DNA of 64,000 nucleotides, from positions 160,116 through 224,115 of the forward strand of contig NZ_BJHU01000009.1 of assembly GCF_005405905.1 (NCBI RefSeq), written 5' to 3'. Source of the DNA: Acidovorax sp. NB1 (lineage in GTDB: Bacteria > Pseudomonadota > Gammaproteobacteria > Burkholderiales > Burkholderiaceae_C). The position numbers and the translations under genes are program-made. Of this stretch, positions 8,876-17,855 are shown one piece after another. Below the pieces are notes generated by a model. It had not been told where the DNA came from, did not search any database, and worked only from the letters and a program-made list of their open reading frames with translations. Within the stretch, counting starts at the first letter, position 1, and each line of letters starts with the position of its first letter.

Positions 8876-8894
8876 GCGCACTATATTTTTGCGC
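8876..8894. promoter_or_regulatory. Candidate Lrp-type operator next to the rhtA start
   Basis: GCGCA (8876-8880) and TGCGC (8890-8894) form an inverted repeat around an AT-rich centre, CTATATTTT. This is the general shape of Lrp/AsnC sites. It abuts the rhtA ATG, so binding would block rhtA expression. The sequence is seen; the regulator assignment is inferred from the divergent Lrp gene. Confidence 0.35.
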
Positions 8895-9797
8895 ATGCGT
8901 GATTTTTCCTCTACCTCTCCCTGGTTCCAGCGTTTTCTTCCTTTTCTGGCTGTGCTGGGCTCCGTCACGGCGCTGGGCATCGGCACCTCGTGGGCCAAAC
9001 ACTGGCTGTTCCCGGCCGTGGGGGCGCAAGGCACCACGGCGCTGCGCGTGGGGTTCTCGGCGCTGCTGGTGCTGCTGCTGTGGCGGCCCTGGCGCTGGCA
9101 TCTGTCGCGCGCCGATGCCAAGTCGGTGGTGCTGTACGGCGCGGCCCTGGGCGGCATGAACCTGATGTTCTACCTGTCGCTGCGCACACTGCCGTTTGGC
9201 CTGGCCGTGGCCATCGAATTCGCAGGCCCGCTGGCCGTGGCCATCTGGTCGTCGCGCCGCCCGGTGGATTTTGTGTGGGTGCTGCTGGCCATTGCCGGGC
9301 TGGGGCTGCTGCTGCCACTCGGGCTGAACGGCAGCATGCTGGACCCGGTGGGCGTGGCCTATGCGCTGGGCGCGGCCGTGTTCTGGGCGCTGTACATCGT
9401 GTTCGGCAAGCGCGCAGGGCATCTGCATGCGGGGCACTCGGTGTCGCTGGGCCTGTTGGTCGCCGCGCTGGTGGTGGTACCGGTGGGCGTGGCGCACGCG
9501 GGGGCAGCGCTGCTGTCACCCAGCCTGTTGCTGATCGGTGTGGCGGTGGCGGCGGTGTCCAGCGCGGTGCCGATCTCGCTGGAGATGATGGCCCTGAAGC
9601 GCCTGCCCAAGGAGGCCTTCGGCATCATGATCAGCATGGAGCCCGCCGTGGCCGCGCTGGTGGCCATGGTGCTGCTGGGCGAGCACTTGAGCGCGGTGCA
9701 GTGGCTGGCCATTGGCTGCATCATGGCCGCCTCGATGGGCAGCGCGCTCACGGCGCGTGGGGCCTCAGCGCAGGGGGCTGCGCCGCAGCCGGCCTGA
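8895..9797 (+). CDS. rhtA: Threonine/homoserine exporter, DMT/EamA family
   Basis: 300 aa with about ten hydrophobic segments in two EamA repeats. It closely follows the RhtA pattern: GTSWAKHWLFPAVGAQGTTALR, GAALGGMNLMFYLSL, LPFGLAVAIEFAGPLAVA, SSRRPVDFVWV and the second-repeat ISLEMMALKRLPKEAFGIMISMEPAVAAL. It exports threonine, homoserine and related amino acids across the inner membrane. The start at 8895 (MRDFSSTSPWFQRFLPF) places a short cytosolic tail before TM1; an alternative start 16 codons upstream is basic and less likely. Probably regulated by the divergent Lrp-type protein. Confidence 0.9.
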   Translation: MRDFSSTSPWFQRFLPFLAVLGSVTALGIGTSWAKHWLFPAVGAQGTTALRVGFSALLVLLLWRPWRWHLSRADAKSVVLYGAALGGMNLMFYLSLRTLPFGLAVAIEFAGPLAVAIWSSRRPVDFVWVLLAIAGLGLLLPLGLNGSMLDPVGVAYALGAAVFWALYIVFGKRAGHLHAGHSVSLGLLVAALVVVPVGVAHAGAALLSPSLLLIGVAVAAVSSAVPISLEMMALKRLPKEAFGIMISMEPAVAALVAMVLLGEHLSAVQWLAIGCIMAASMGSALTARGASAQGAAPQPA

Positions 9798-10071
9798 GAG
9801 CCGGTCGCTGGTTGTGTGGCGGTCTGAATCGTCGCTCAGGGGGATGAGCGTCCGTTCGGTTGTTCCACCTTGTGGCGCATCTTGGCGGAGAAGCCCAACC
9901 GCATTTCTGCGGCGCGCGCCAGCAGCAGGAAGGGGCGTTCTGCGTGTGCTTGCCGATGTGGATCGGTCTCGGCTGCGAGACATCGCCGGGAGCGATAAAT
10001 CTTTTTGCTGCGAAATTAATAGCAAAAAGTAATTGCTGGTCGCGCGGTAGAGCCCATTTTTATCAAGACTT
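9798..10071. other. Intergenic region with repeat copy B
   Basis: 274 bp between rhtA and the tRNA gene. Apart from the repeat copy at 10006-10066 I see no gene. Short open frames here overlap one another and lack similarity to anything I recognise. Confidence 0.5.
10006..10066 (+). repeat. GATAGCT-family repeat, copy B (diverged)
   Basis: TTAATAGCAAAAAGTAATTG, then CTGGTCGCGCGGTAGAGCCC and a T-run. The GGTCGCGCGG(T/A)GA(G)GCC half matches copies A and F almost exactly; the GATAGCT half is degraded. Confidence 0.5.
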
Positions 10072-10146
10072 TGGTCCCCTCGACAGGAATCGAACCTGTA
10101 TCTAGCGCTTAGGAGGCACTCGTTCTATCCATTGAACTACGAGGAG
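10072..10146 (-). tRNA. tRNA-Arg (anticodon CCT)
   Basis: Read on the minus strand it folds as a full cloverleaf. The acceptor is CTCCTCG/CGAGGGG with one G-T pair, the D-arm GTTC...GAAC, the anticodon stem AGTGC/GCGCT around loop CTCCTAA (anticodon CCT), and the T-arm ACAGG-TTCGATT-CCTGT. The discriminator is A and CCA is encoded (10072-10074). It decodes AGG. Confidence 0.93.
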
Positions 10147-10199
10147 AGCGGCCGCCGCGCATTGTAGTGGCGTGAGCGGGCCTCTTTCCCCGCCAAGCG

Positions 10200-13100
10200 C
10201 TAGTCGTACTTCACCGTGTAGATGATGTCCACTGCGCTTTTCTCGCCGGTCTGTCCGCGCAGCGTGAGGCGGCGCGAGAGGTCGTAGAAGATGTAGAGCG
10301 TGCCCAGCGTGCCAGACAGGCTGCGCTCGTAGGTCACGTACAAATCCTTGGACAGGCGCTTGCCGAAAGTGAGGGCGGCGGTGCTGGCGTCGTCGCCCGG
10401 GGTGGCGCTGCGAAAGCCGATTTCGTCCAGCCCCACGCGGCTGGCGATGTTGCCGGCGCCGGTGTTGTTGCCTCCCTTGCGGCCCAGCAGTGCCAGGGCG
10501 GCTTGCTGCAGCACGGCGGCTTCGGCGCCGCCTGCGGCGGCGTTGCGGCCCAGCACCACCCACGAGAGTTTTTCGGCGTCGGGCAGGTCGGGGTCGGAGT
10601 AGAGCTTGACGCGCGGCGCCTGCGCGCTGCCCGTGACCTGGACGCCCGCCCGCACGCTGATGTTGGGGCGCAGCGCGAGGATGTCGAGCGAGGGGTTGTT
10701 GTAGGGGCCGTTGAAGCGGATGAGGCCGGTTTCCACGTCCAGCATCTGGCCCCAGGCGCGGTAGCGGCCTTCTTCAGTGCGCACCTCGCCCGTCACACGC
10801 GGTGGGGCGCCGGGCACGGCGCTGCTGCGGATGTCCACTTCGCCCGTGAGCCGCGTGGTGATGCCGTGGCCGCTGAGCGCAAAGTCACGCCCCAGGTTGA
10901 GGGTGATGGCGATGTCGGGTGGCTTGGCGGTTTCGGCCTGCGCGGCGACCTGGCTGGCGCGGGCTGCGGCCTGGGCCCTGGCCTGGTCTTCGCGGTCCTT
11001 CGCTGCCGAGCGCACGACCACGTCGGAGCCCAGGCTGGGCGCGGTTTCGTCGGGCAGGATGATGGTGGCGCGGTCGGTGGTGAGCTGGCCGCGCAGGCTG
11101 ATCTGGCCCTGCTGCAGTTGCGCCTGCAACTGTCCCGACACGCTGACCTGCCGGTCGGCGCGCACCAGCACCTGCAGGGCCTTGGCCTCGGCCTGCAGGG
11201 CCATGGTGATGCCGGACATGCCGTTGGATGTGGCGGTGGCGCTGTCCCCCCAGCCCACGCGCCCTGTGGCGATGAGCGTGCCGCCGTCCTGCGGTGCGGC
11301 GGTGCGGTTGCCGCTGAAGCCTGCGATGCGTGCGCCGCTGCCACGCCCGCCTTGCAGGCGGAACTCGGTGATGGTGAGCTGGTTGCCCTGCAGCGTGGCG
11401 CGCAGGCGGCCGCCTTGCAGGTCCACCCCATCGACCACGGAGCGCACCGCCATGTCGTCGGCGCCCAGCGTGCCCGCCCAGCGCGGCGCATTGCGCGTGC
11501 CCGACAGGGTGGCGCTGGCGTCCAGCGTGCCGCGCACACGCCAGCCGGGCGGCGCCAGGGCCGACCACACGCCCACGTCGGGCAGGCGCGCGCGCAAGGT
11601 GCCTGCCAGCGGTGCGTCGGCGGCCCAGGTGGGGGCTGATCCCGGCGGGGCGACAGGTGCAAGGCGGGTGCTGACGCTGGCCTGCACTTCGCCCGCCCGG
11701 TCGCTGGCCCAGGCGAGCTGGGCGCGCAGGGCTTCGCCTTCGATGTCGATAGAGACCTCGGCCTGGCGCACGCCTGCGGCAGTGCCTGGCCCTGGGCCTG
11801 GTGCGGCGCCCGCCGAGGCCTCGGCGGCAATCGCCGTGGTGGCGCCCGCACCTGTGCCCTGGCCGCTGCTTTGCACGGCGGTGATGGCGGTGGCGTCGCC
11901 TGCCAGGATGCGCAGGTCGCCACTGGCGCGGCGCAGGCTGGCGCGCGCGCGCAGCGGGCCCTGGGTGGTGTCCACATCCCATTGCCCGTCGAGCAGGATG
12001 CTGGTGGCCAGCCCCATGCGGGCAAGCAGCGGCTGGGCAGGGCGGCCTGCAGCGGCCGGGGTGTCGCCGAGGCCCAGGGCATCGACCCAGGCCATGGGCA
12101 GGCCCTGCAACGTGCCCTGGGTCTGCAGCTGCAGCGGGGCTGCGCCTGTGGCTGCACGCACGGGTTGCCAGCGCAGTACCGCAGTGCCGGGCAAGGGGCC
12201 GGTGATGCGGGCCTGGCCCGCTGAGGCTTGCACGGTGTAGCCCGCAGCAGCCGAGCCCGCGCTGCGGGTAGTGCGGGCGGTCAGCGACAGCGGTTCGGCC
12301 AGCTGCAGCGCCCAGGGACCGGGGCGTGTGGCGTCTTGCGCTACCAGCCGCAGCTCGCTGATCTGCACCTGTGCGCCGGGTGCGCCTGGTGTGCCTTGCG
12401 TGGGCGGGATCAGCCCGCCGGTGGCCCGGGTGTGCAAGGCCAGCCGCTGCATTTGCCGGGCCTGGGATGCATTCAGGCGGGCTTCGCCCTCCAGTGCCAG
12501 CGTGGCCTGCGCCAGGGTGCCAGAGAGGTCGGCCTTGAGGGCGCGCAGCTGCACGGCGGTGGCGCCACCGGCCGCGCTTTGGCCGGGGGGCAGGGACAGG
12601 TCCAGTTGGGGGGTGGAGAGGGTGGCTTGCAGCTCGAAGGGGGCTTGGCCCGGCGGCGGTGCGCTGCCTGCGCGGCGGGTGTCGGTGTTTGGGTTGGGGT
12701 TTGTAGGGGCGCTGGCGGCGGAGTCCAGTTGCCGGGCCAGCGTGTGCCAGCCCCCTTTCCAGCTGGCGCTCAGCTGCGCGGCGCCCTGGGCCGTCGCGCC
12801 TTGCAGGGCCTGTTGCAGGGGGGCGCCCACCAGCGGCAGGCTGGCCAGCCAGCGCTGGGTCTGGCCCACATCGGTCCATTGCATCTGCAGGTCGCCTGCG
12901 CCGGTCTGTGGCGCGATGCTGCCCTGCGCACGGGCAGTGGCGCCCGGCACCGCCAGCGTGAGCAGGCCTTGGCCCGACAGATCGCCAGGGGCCACACGCA
13001 ACTGGGTGGCTTCAATGCGGGCTTGCAAAGCGTCCAGCAACAGGCGCTCCAGTTGCAAGCGGCCGCCAGGCTGTGTGGCCGATGCGGGTTGCCAGCTGCC

Positions 13101-14558
13101 TTGGGCTGTGAGCGTGTTGATGCGCAGCAGCGGGGCGCGCTTGGGCGGCGTTGTGCCTGGGGTGGCAGCAGCGGGGCCGGTGGCGCGGATGTCCGTCGAG
13201 AAACGCACGGCCTCGCCCTGCATCTGCGCATCCACCCGGCCTGCCAGCGAGGCGGCGGCCCAGGCGGTGTGCAGCGCATCGGGGCGCAGATTGCGCAGCG
13301 CGGCCTGGCCTTCTAGCGCGCCTGTGGCGGGCGTGTAGTGGCCCTGCAGGGTGACGGTGCCTGTGCCTGCGTTCAACGTGGCGCCGGGCACCGTCCAGCG
13401 GGTGCCGTCGTACTTCGCATCGGCCTGCAAGGCGGTGAGGGGCAGTCGGGCCTGATCCCACGGGCCCGCCAGTGCGTTGCGCAGCTGTGCCTGCATGGCC
13501 CAGCCGGTGCCGCCGGTGGCGGTGCCCGCGCTGGGCCCAGCCTGCACGGTGCCATCCAGCTGGGTGGCCGGTGCCTGGGGCCACAGGGCTGCGAGGTTGA
13601 CGGCGCGCAGCGTGGCCTGGGCCGACTGCAGGGGCTGCGGGGACCAGGGCGCTAGCGTGGCCTGTACCTCGGCCTGCATGGGTTCTGTGGCGCGTGCGGG
13701 TGGCGGTGCGGCCGGGGTGGCTGGTTGCGCTTGTGTGGCTGTGGGGCGGATCTGCGCCTGCAGTTGCAGCTGTGCCGCCGCTGTGGCCAGCGTGCCCTGC
13801 AGTGTGGCGTGTGCGCCCACCTCCAGTGCGGTGGCGCTGCCGGGCACAGCGGTGTGCACCGTGCCGTCCACCGTGGCATTCAGCGCCATGGGAGGCTGGG
13901 CCTGCAGCGCCAGCCGGGCGCTGTAGCGGCCCTGGGCCAGCTCTACACCGCCGATGTTCAGGCGGTGCTCACGCCCGTCAAAGTGGTAGTCACCGGCCAG
14001 GCCCCGCGCTTCAACGGCCGGGGCACCCGCCCATTGCAGTTGGTCCACGCCAAACGGCAGACTGATCTGGAGGGGCAGCACCAGCTGGGTTGGTGGCGCA
14101 GGTGGCTCCGTGCGGGGTGGCCCCCCCAGCGGCGTGATCTGCACACGCGCGGCATGCACTTCGCCCAGCGCCAGGCGGCGTTGGAGCAAGGGCGCCAGCT
14201 GCCAGCCCAGGCGCAGGTCGGTCATTTCGACCGACAGGCTGGGGCTGTTCCAGCGCAGCCAGCCAATGCGCCCGCCGCCGCGCAGCGTCCCGGTGACTTC
14301 GCGGCTTTCCAGTTGCTGGTCTGCGGGCAGGTACTGCGCTGCACGCGCAATGACCCATGCCAACGAGGTGCTGCTGCCTGCCCACCACCACAGCGCTGCC
14401 ATGGTGACGATCAACAGCGCGGCCATGGCCACCAGCCACCCGCCGAGCGTGCGCAAAGCCCGGTGTGCCTGGCGTGGTGCCGAGGCCTGGGTGGGCGAGG
14501 AGGCTCCAGCACTGAAGTCGGAGGGGTGGGCGCGCGGCGGGGTGGGGCTGGGTGGCAT
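10200..14558 (-). CDS. tamB: Translocation and assembly module inner-membrane protein TamB
   Basis: About 1452 aa. A single N-terminal TM anchor (about residues 36-60, LVAMAALLIVTMAALWWWAG) is followed by a very long beta-rich periplasmic domain and a C-terminal TamB (DUF490) domain. That domain includes GEVRTEEGRYRAWGQMLDVETGLIRFNGPYNNPSLDILA and ends in FYDLSRRLTLRGQTGEKSAVDIIYTVKYD. It works with TamA in outer-membrane protein assembly and lipid transport to the outer membrane. The start at 14558 is 14 bases after the tamA stop, so the two form an operon. An upstream in-frame extension into tamA lacks family features. Confidence 0.93.
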   Translation of the reverse strand: MPPSPTPPRAHPSDFSAGASSPTQASAPRQAHRALRTLGGWLVAMAALLIVTMAALWWWAGSSTSLAWVIARAAQYLPADQQLESREVTGTLRGGGRIGWLRWNSPSLSVEMTDLRLGWQLAPLLQRRLALGEVHAARVQITPLGGPPRTEPPAPPTQLVLPLQISLPFGVDQLQWAGAPAVEARGLAGDYHFDGREHRLNIGGVELAQGRYSARLALQAQPPMALNATVDGTVHTAVPGSATALEVGAHATLQGTLATAAAQLQLQAQIRPTATQAQPATPAAPPPARATEPMQAEVQATLAPWSPQPLQSAQATLRAVNLAALWPQAPATQLDGTVQAGPSAGTATGGTGWAMQAQLRNALAGPWDQARLPLTALQADAKYDGTRWTVPGATLNAGTGTVTLQGHYTPATGALEGQAALRNLRPDALHTAWAAASLAGRVDAQMQGEAVRFSTDIRATGPAAATPGTTPPKRAPLLRINTLTAQGSWQPASATQPGGRLQLERLLLDALQARIEATQLRVAPGDLSGQGLLTLAVPGATARAQGSIAPQTGAGDLQMQWTDVGQTQRWLASLPLVGAPLQQALQGATAQGAAQLSASWKGGWHTLARQLDSAASAPTNPNPNTDTRRAGSAPPPGQAPFELQATLSTPQLDLSLPPGQSAAGGATAVQLRALKADLSGTLAQATLALEGEARLNASQARQMQRLALHTRATGGLIPPTQGTPGAPGAQVQISELRLVAQDATRPGPWALQLAEPLSLTARTTRSAGSAAAGYTVQASAGQARITGPLPGTAVLRWQPVRAATGAAPLQLQTQGTLQGLPMAWVDALGLGDTPAAAGRPAQPLLARMGLATSILLDGQWDVDTTQGPLRARASLRRASGDLRILAGDATAITAVQSSGQGTGAGATTAIAAEASAGAAPGPGPGTAAGVRQAEVSIDIEGEALRAQLAWASDRAGEVQASVSTRLAPVAPPGSAPTWAADAPLAGTLRARLPDVGVWSALAPPGWRVRGTLDASATLSGTRNAPRWAGTLGADDMAVRSVVDGVDLQGGRLRATLQGNQLTITEFRLQGGRGSGARIAGFSGNRTAAPQDGGTLIATGRVGWGDSATATSNGMSGITMALQAEAKALQVLVRADRQVSVSGQLQAQLQQGQISLRGQLTTDRATIILPDETAPSLGSDVVVRSAAKDREDQARAQAAARASQVAAQAETAKPPDIAITLNLGRDFALSGHGITTRLTGEVDIRSSAVPGAPPRVTGEVRTEEGRYRAWGQMLDVETGLIRFNGPYNNPSLDILALRPNISVRAGVQVTGSAQAPRVKLYSDPDLPDAEKLSWVVLGRNAAAGGAEAAVLQQAALALLGRKGGNNTGAGNIASRVGLDEIGFRSATPGDDASTAALTFGKRLSKDLYVTYERSLSGTLGTLYIFYDLSRRLTLRGQTGEKSAVDIIYTVKYD

Positions 14559-14572
14559 GGAGGTTGCGGGCC

Positions 14573-16570
14573 TCAGAAGCTGAACCCCAGCCGCAGGTGC
14601 AGCCGCAGTTCCTGGGTCTTGATGCCGTAGGCCAGGTCGGCCTGCAGCGGCCCCACGGGGCTGCGCCAGCGTACCCCGGCGCCCACGCCCACGCGCGGGC
14701 TCAGGTCGCCCACCTTGTCGGCCACGGCGCCTGCATCCACAAACAAGGTGCTTTCCCAGTCGGTCATGGCACCGTTGTAGACGATGGGGCGCTGCCATTC
14801 CACGCTGCCCACGGCCAGGTACCGGCCGCCGTAGAGCTGGCCGTTGTCGGTGCGCGCACCGATGCTGCGATAGCCATAGCCACGCACGGTGGTGTCCCCC
14901 CCCGTGATGAACAGCTGCGTCACGGGGATCTGTGCGCTCTCGCGGGCGAGCACGGCACCCGCCTCGGCCCGCAGGGCGATCCGGGCGTTGCGACCTGTGC
15001 CGGAGGCGTCCGTCACACGCCCGGCGGGCACGAAGGACTGCCAGCGCACCCGGCTGCGCACAAACGGATCGCGCTCGGGCCGCAGCGTGGTGCCCAGGCC
15101 CAGCTCCACCGCCACACCGTGGCCCCGTGTGGGCGCAGTGAGGCTGTTGAAGTACCGGCCTGTCCAGCCGTAGTTCAGGCTCAGGGCCGTGCTGGTGTCG
15201 GAGGGCGACTGCGCGTTGGCGGCAAGCCCCTGGCTGTTGGCGTAGTCGTACTGCAGGAAGTAGTTGCGGTCGATGTTCCGGGTGCTTTTGCTGCGGCCCG
15301 TGCGCAGGCGGCTGCTGTTCACGTCGTAGTCGCCGGTGGCTTCACGCTGCAGCTCGCCACCAGCAAACCAGCGCCAGCCGTTGTTGTCGGGCAGGTCGGT
15401 CCATTCGCTGCTGGCTTGCTGGGTCTCGCGGTCCAGAGCGAGTTTGCTCACGGCACGCCAGCCCAGGCCGGGCATCTGGTTGTGGATGTGTTCCAGCGAC
15501 AGGCGCGCGCCGCTGTCGGTCGAGAAGCCGGGCCCGAACACCAGCTTTTGCACCTTGGCCTCGCGCACCTGGGCCACCACGGGGGCGGCCTGCGGGTCGG
15601 TGCCCTCGGTGTCGAGCGTGAGGAACACTGCGTCGTAGTAGCCACTGTTGGCCAGCCGCAGCTGGGCATCCAGCATTTCGGCCTCGTCGTACACCGCGCC
15701 AGTGGGCAGGCGGGCCAGGCGCCGCGCGCCATCGGGGTCATAGCGCTGGCTGCCCTCCACACGCAGAGGTCCGAAGCGGTAGGCGGGGCCGGGGTCGTAG
15801 CTCACGCTGAGCTTGGCTTCGTGCTTGTCCGCATCGATCTCGGCGCGGCTGTTGGCGATGCGCGCCGTGGGGTGGCGGCGGGCCTGCAGCTGGCGCAGGC
15901 CGTCGTTCTTGGCCGTGTCCCAGGCAGACTGGGTGAAGGGCTGGCCCGGCGTCAGCGACCAGTTGCGCTGCACGCGCTGCTGTTGGCGGGCGCTGGCGTC
16001 CGGGGCGCGGTTGTCGGTTTCGGTGGCAGCCGTGCTGTCGGGGCTGAAAACGATGTCTGCGCTGGCCACATGGGTCTGTGGCCCGGGCTTCACGGTGACG
16101 ACCACGGCGCGCGGTGCGGTAGGGCTGTCCGGGGTTTCGGTCAGCTCCACGGTGATGGTGGGCGCAAAGTAGCCCATCGTGCCCAGCAGCTCGCGGGCGT
16201 TGGCGTCGGTGGCGCCCAGCAGGCGCTGCAGTTCGTTGGCGTGCAGGTCGGGCAGGTGGCGAAAGCGCTGCAGCTCCAGGTGGCGCTCCAGGGTGTCCTG
16301 TACGGTGGCCGGGGCGCGCACCCGCAGGTCGAATGCGGGTGTGGCGGACTTGGCAATGGCTGCGGTGGAGGCTTCCTGGTTGTCATCTCCTTTCTCAGCG
16401 CGCGGCAGCAGGCTGCACCCAGGCAGGCACAGCGCGCCGATAAGCAGCAACGCCGGCCACGGGGCCGGCGTTGGAGAATTGGCAGAGGGGCGCAGAACGC
16501 GAAAAGGCACGGCAGCAAAGGAAGGGGGTGGACGACGATGGCGGGCTGACAAAAGCCCGCCCGCCGCCAC
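14573..16570 (-). CDS. tamA: Outer-membrane assembly protein TamA (Omp85 family)
   Basis: Up to 665 aa: POTRA-like repeats (about 80-330, e.g. LTPGQPFTQSAWDTAKNDGLRQL and YRFGPLRVEGSQRYD) and an Omp85 barrel (about 340-665). The barrel has TPTRGHGVAVELGLGTT, the VRGYGYRSIG lid motif (VRGY as in BamA's VRGF) and a C-terminal aromatic F (LHLRLGFSF). It inserts or assembles outer-membrane proteins with TamB. The N-terminus is odd: LLLIGALCLPGCSLLP is a lipobox-like signal. The open frame begins with GTG at 16570; a GTG at 16510 would give a more usual signal peptide, and neither has a clear ribosome binding site. Confidence 0.9.
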   Translation of the reverse strand: MAAGGLLSARHRRPPPSFAAVPFRVLRPSANSPTPAPWPALLLIGALCLPGCSLLPRAEKGDDNQEASTAAIAKSATPAFDLRVRAPATVQDTLERHLELQRFRHLPDLHANELQRLLGATDANARELLGTMGYFAPTITVELTETPDSPTAPRAVVVTVKPGPQTHVASADIVFSPDSTAATETDNRAPDASARQQQRVQRNWSLTPGQPFTQSAWDTAKNDGLRQLQARRHPTARIANSRAEIDADKHEAKLSVSYDPGPAYRFGPLRVEGSQRYDPDGARRLARLPTGAVYDEAEMLDAQLRLANSGYYDAVFLTLDTEGTDPQAAPVVAQVREAKVQKLVFGPGFSTDSGARLSLEHIHNQMPGLGWRAVSKLALDRETQQASSEWTDLPDNNGWRWFAGGELQREATGDYDVNSSRLRTGRSKSTRNIDRNYFLQYDYANSQGLAANAQSPSDTSTALSLNYGWTGRYFNSLTAPTRGHGVAVELGLGTTLRPERDPFVRSRVRWQSFVPAGRVTDASGTGRNARIALRAEAGAVLARESAQIPVTQLFITGGDTTVRGYGYRSIGARTDNGQLYGGRYLAVGSVEWQRPIVYNGAMTDWESTLFVDAGAVADKVGDLSPRVGVGAGVRWRSPVGPLQADLAYGIKTQELRLHLRLGFSF
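16449..16472. other. 10-bp perfect hairpin in the tamA 5' end
   Basis: AACGCCGGCC and GGCCGGCGTT flank a 4-base loop inside the tamA signal-peptide codons. Another stem (GCGGGCT/AGCCCGC, 16541-16560) lies 70 bp closer to the 5' end. On the mRNA these could affect translation initiation or act as an intra-operon attenuator; neither has a following T-run. Confidence 0.4.
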
Positions 16571-16646
16571 TATGCACTGAAAAACGGCCCGTCCGTGTCA
16601 GACAGCGGCGCGCAATGGTTTCTCAGTGCCGTACCAGCCGCTCGGC

Positions 16647-17834
16647 TTACTTCGACAGCAGCCGCATGGTCTCTTCCAGCCCCTTGAGAGACAGCGGGTA
16701 CATGCGGTTGCCGATCAGCTGCTGGATGATGCTGATGCTTTGGCGGTACTGCCACACGCCCTGGGGCTCGGGGTTGATCCACGCGTGTTTGGGGAAGGCG
16801 TGTGTGAGGCGCTGGATCCACTCGGCCCCGGCTTCCTCATTGTTGTATTCCACGCTGCCGCCGGGCTGCAGGATTTCGTACGGACTCATGGTCGCATCGC
16901 CCACAAAAATCAGTTTGTAGTCGCGGTTGTACTTGCGGATGATGTCCCAGGTCGGGAACTTCTCGGCAAAGCGGCGGCGGTTGTTCTTCCACATGAAGTC
17001 ATAGACGCAGTTGTGGAAGTAGTAGAACTCCAGGTGCTTGAACTCCGTCTTCACGGCACTGAACAGCTCTTCCACGCGCTGGATGTGTTCGTCCATGGTG
17101 CCGCCCACGTCCATCAGCAGCAGCACCTTCACGTTGTTGTGACGCTCGGGCACCATCTTGATGTCCAGGTAGCCCGCATTGGCTGCCGTGCTGCGGATGG
17201 TGTCGGGCAGGTCCAGTTCCAGCTCATGTCCTTCGCGCGCGAACTTGCGCAGGCGGCGCAGCGCCACCTTGATGTTGCGCGTGCCCAGCTCCTGCTGGTC
17301 GTCGTAATCCTTGTAGGCGCGCTGCTCCCACACCTTCACGGCGCTTTTGTTCTTGCCCGCGCCGCCAATGCGCACGCCCTGTGGGTTGTAGCCTCCGTGA
17401 CCAAACGGGCTGGTGCCGCCCGTGCCGATCCACTTGCTGCCGCCCTCGTGACGTTCCTTCTGTTCTTCGAGGCGTTTTTTCAGCGTCTCCATCAGCTCGT
17501 CCCAGCCCATCTTCTCGATGGCGGCTTTTTGCTCGGGCGTGAGTTCGTTCTCCAGGATCTTGCGCAGCCAGTCGGCCGGGATCTCCTTGGTGAAGTCGGC
17601 CACCATCTCCACGCCCTTGAAATAGGCGCCGAAGGCCCGGTCGAATTTGTCGAAGTGCTTCTCGTCCTTGACCAGCGTGAGGCGCGAGAGGGTGTAGAAG
17701 TCGTCCAGGCTCCAGGCGTCGTCCGACTTGGGGCCCACCACACCGGCCTGCAGGGCTTTGAGCAGGGTGAGGTATTCCTTGACCGACACGGGCAACTTGG
17801 CCGAGCGCAGGGTGTAGAAGAAGTCGATCAGCAT
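16647..17834 (-). CDS. VWA-domain protein, CoxE-like
   Basis: 395 aa cytoplasmic protein. The N-terminal part resembles the CoxE/VWA-containing family (DFFYTLRSAKLPVSVKEYLTLL), with a basic linker at about 150-200. The C-terminal von Willebrand A domain (about 235-390) has a MIDAS-like start LLLMDVGGTMDEH in place of the usual DxSxS, so the metal site is altered to DVGGT. These proteins pair with MoxR-type AAA+ ATPases as chaperones for metalloenzyme maturation, and a MoxR gene heads this same operon (19586). The target here is unknown. It is the last gene of the operon, 21 bp after the acetyltransferase gene. Confidence 0.85.
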   Translation of the reverse strand: MLIDFFYTLRSAKLPVSVKEYLTLLKALQAGVVGPKSDDAWSLDDFYTLSRLTLVKDEKHFDKFDRAFGAYFKGVEMVADFTKEIPADWLRKILENELTPEQKAAIEKMGWDELMETLKKRLEEQKERHEGGSKWIGTGGTSPFGHGGYNPQGVRIGGAGKNKSAVKVWEQRAYKDYDDQQELGTRNIKVALRRLRKFAREGHELELDLPDTIRSTAANAGYLDIKMVPERHNNVKVLLLMDVGGTMDEHIQRVEELFSAVKTEFKHLEFYYFHNCVYDFMWKNNRRRFAEKFPTWDIIRKYNRDYKLIFVGDATMSPYEILQPGGSVEYNNEEAGAEWIQRLTHAFPKHAWINPEPQGVWQYRQSISIIQQLIGNRMYPLSLKGLEETMRLLSK

Positions 17835-17855
17835 GTTTTTGGCTCCTTGCGCTCG

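Noticed and set aside
12228..13338. Long open frames on the plus strand opposite tamB
   Set aside because: High-GC shadow frames of the minus-strand tamB gene; composition is low-complexity and there is no recognisable family or ribosome binding site.
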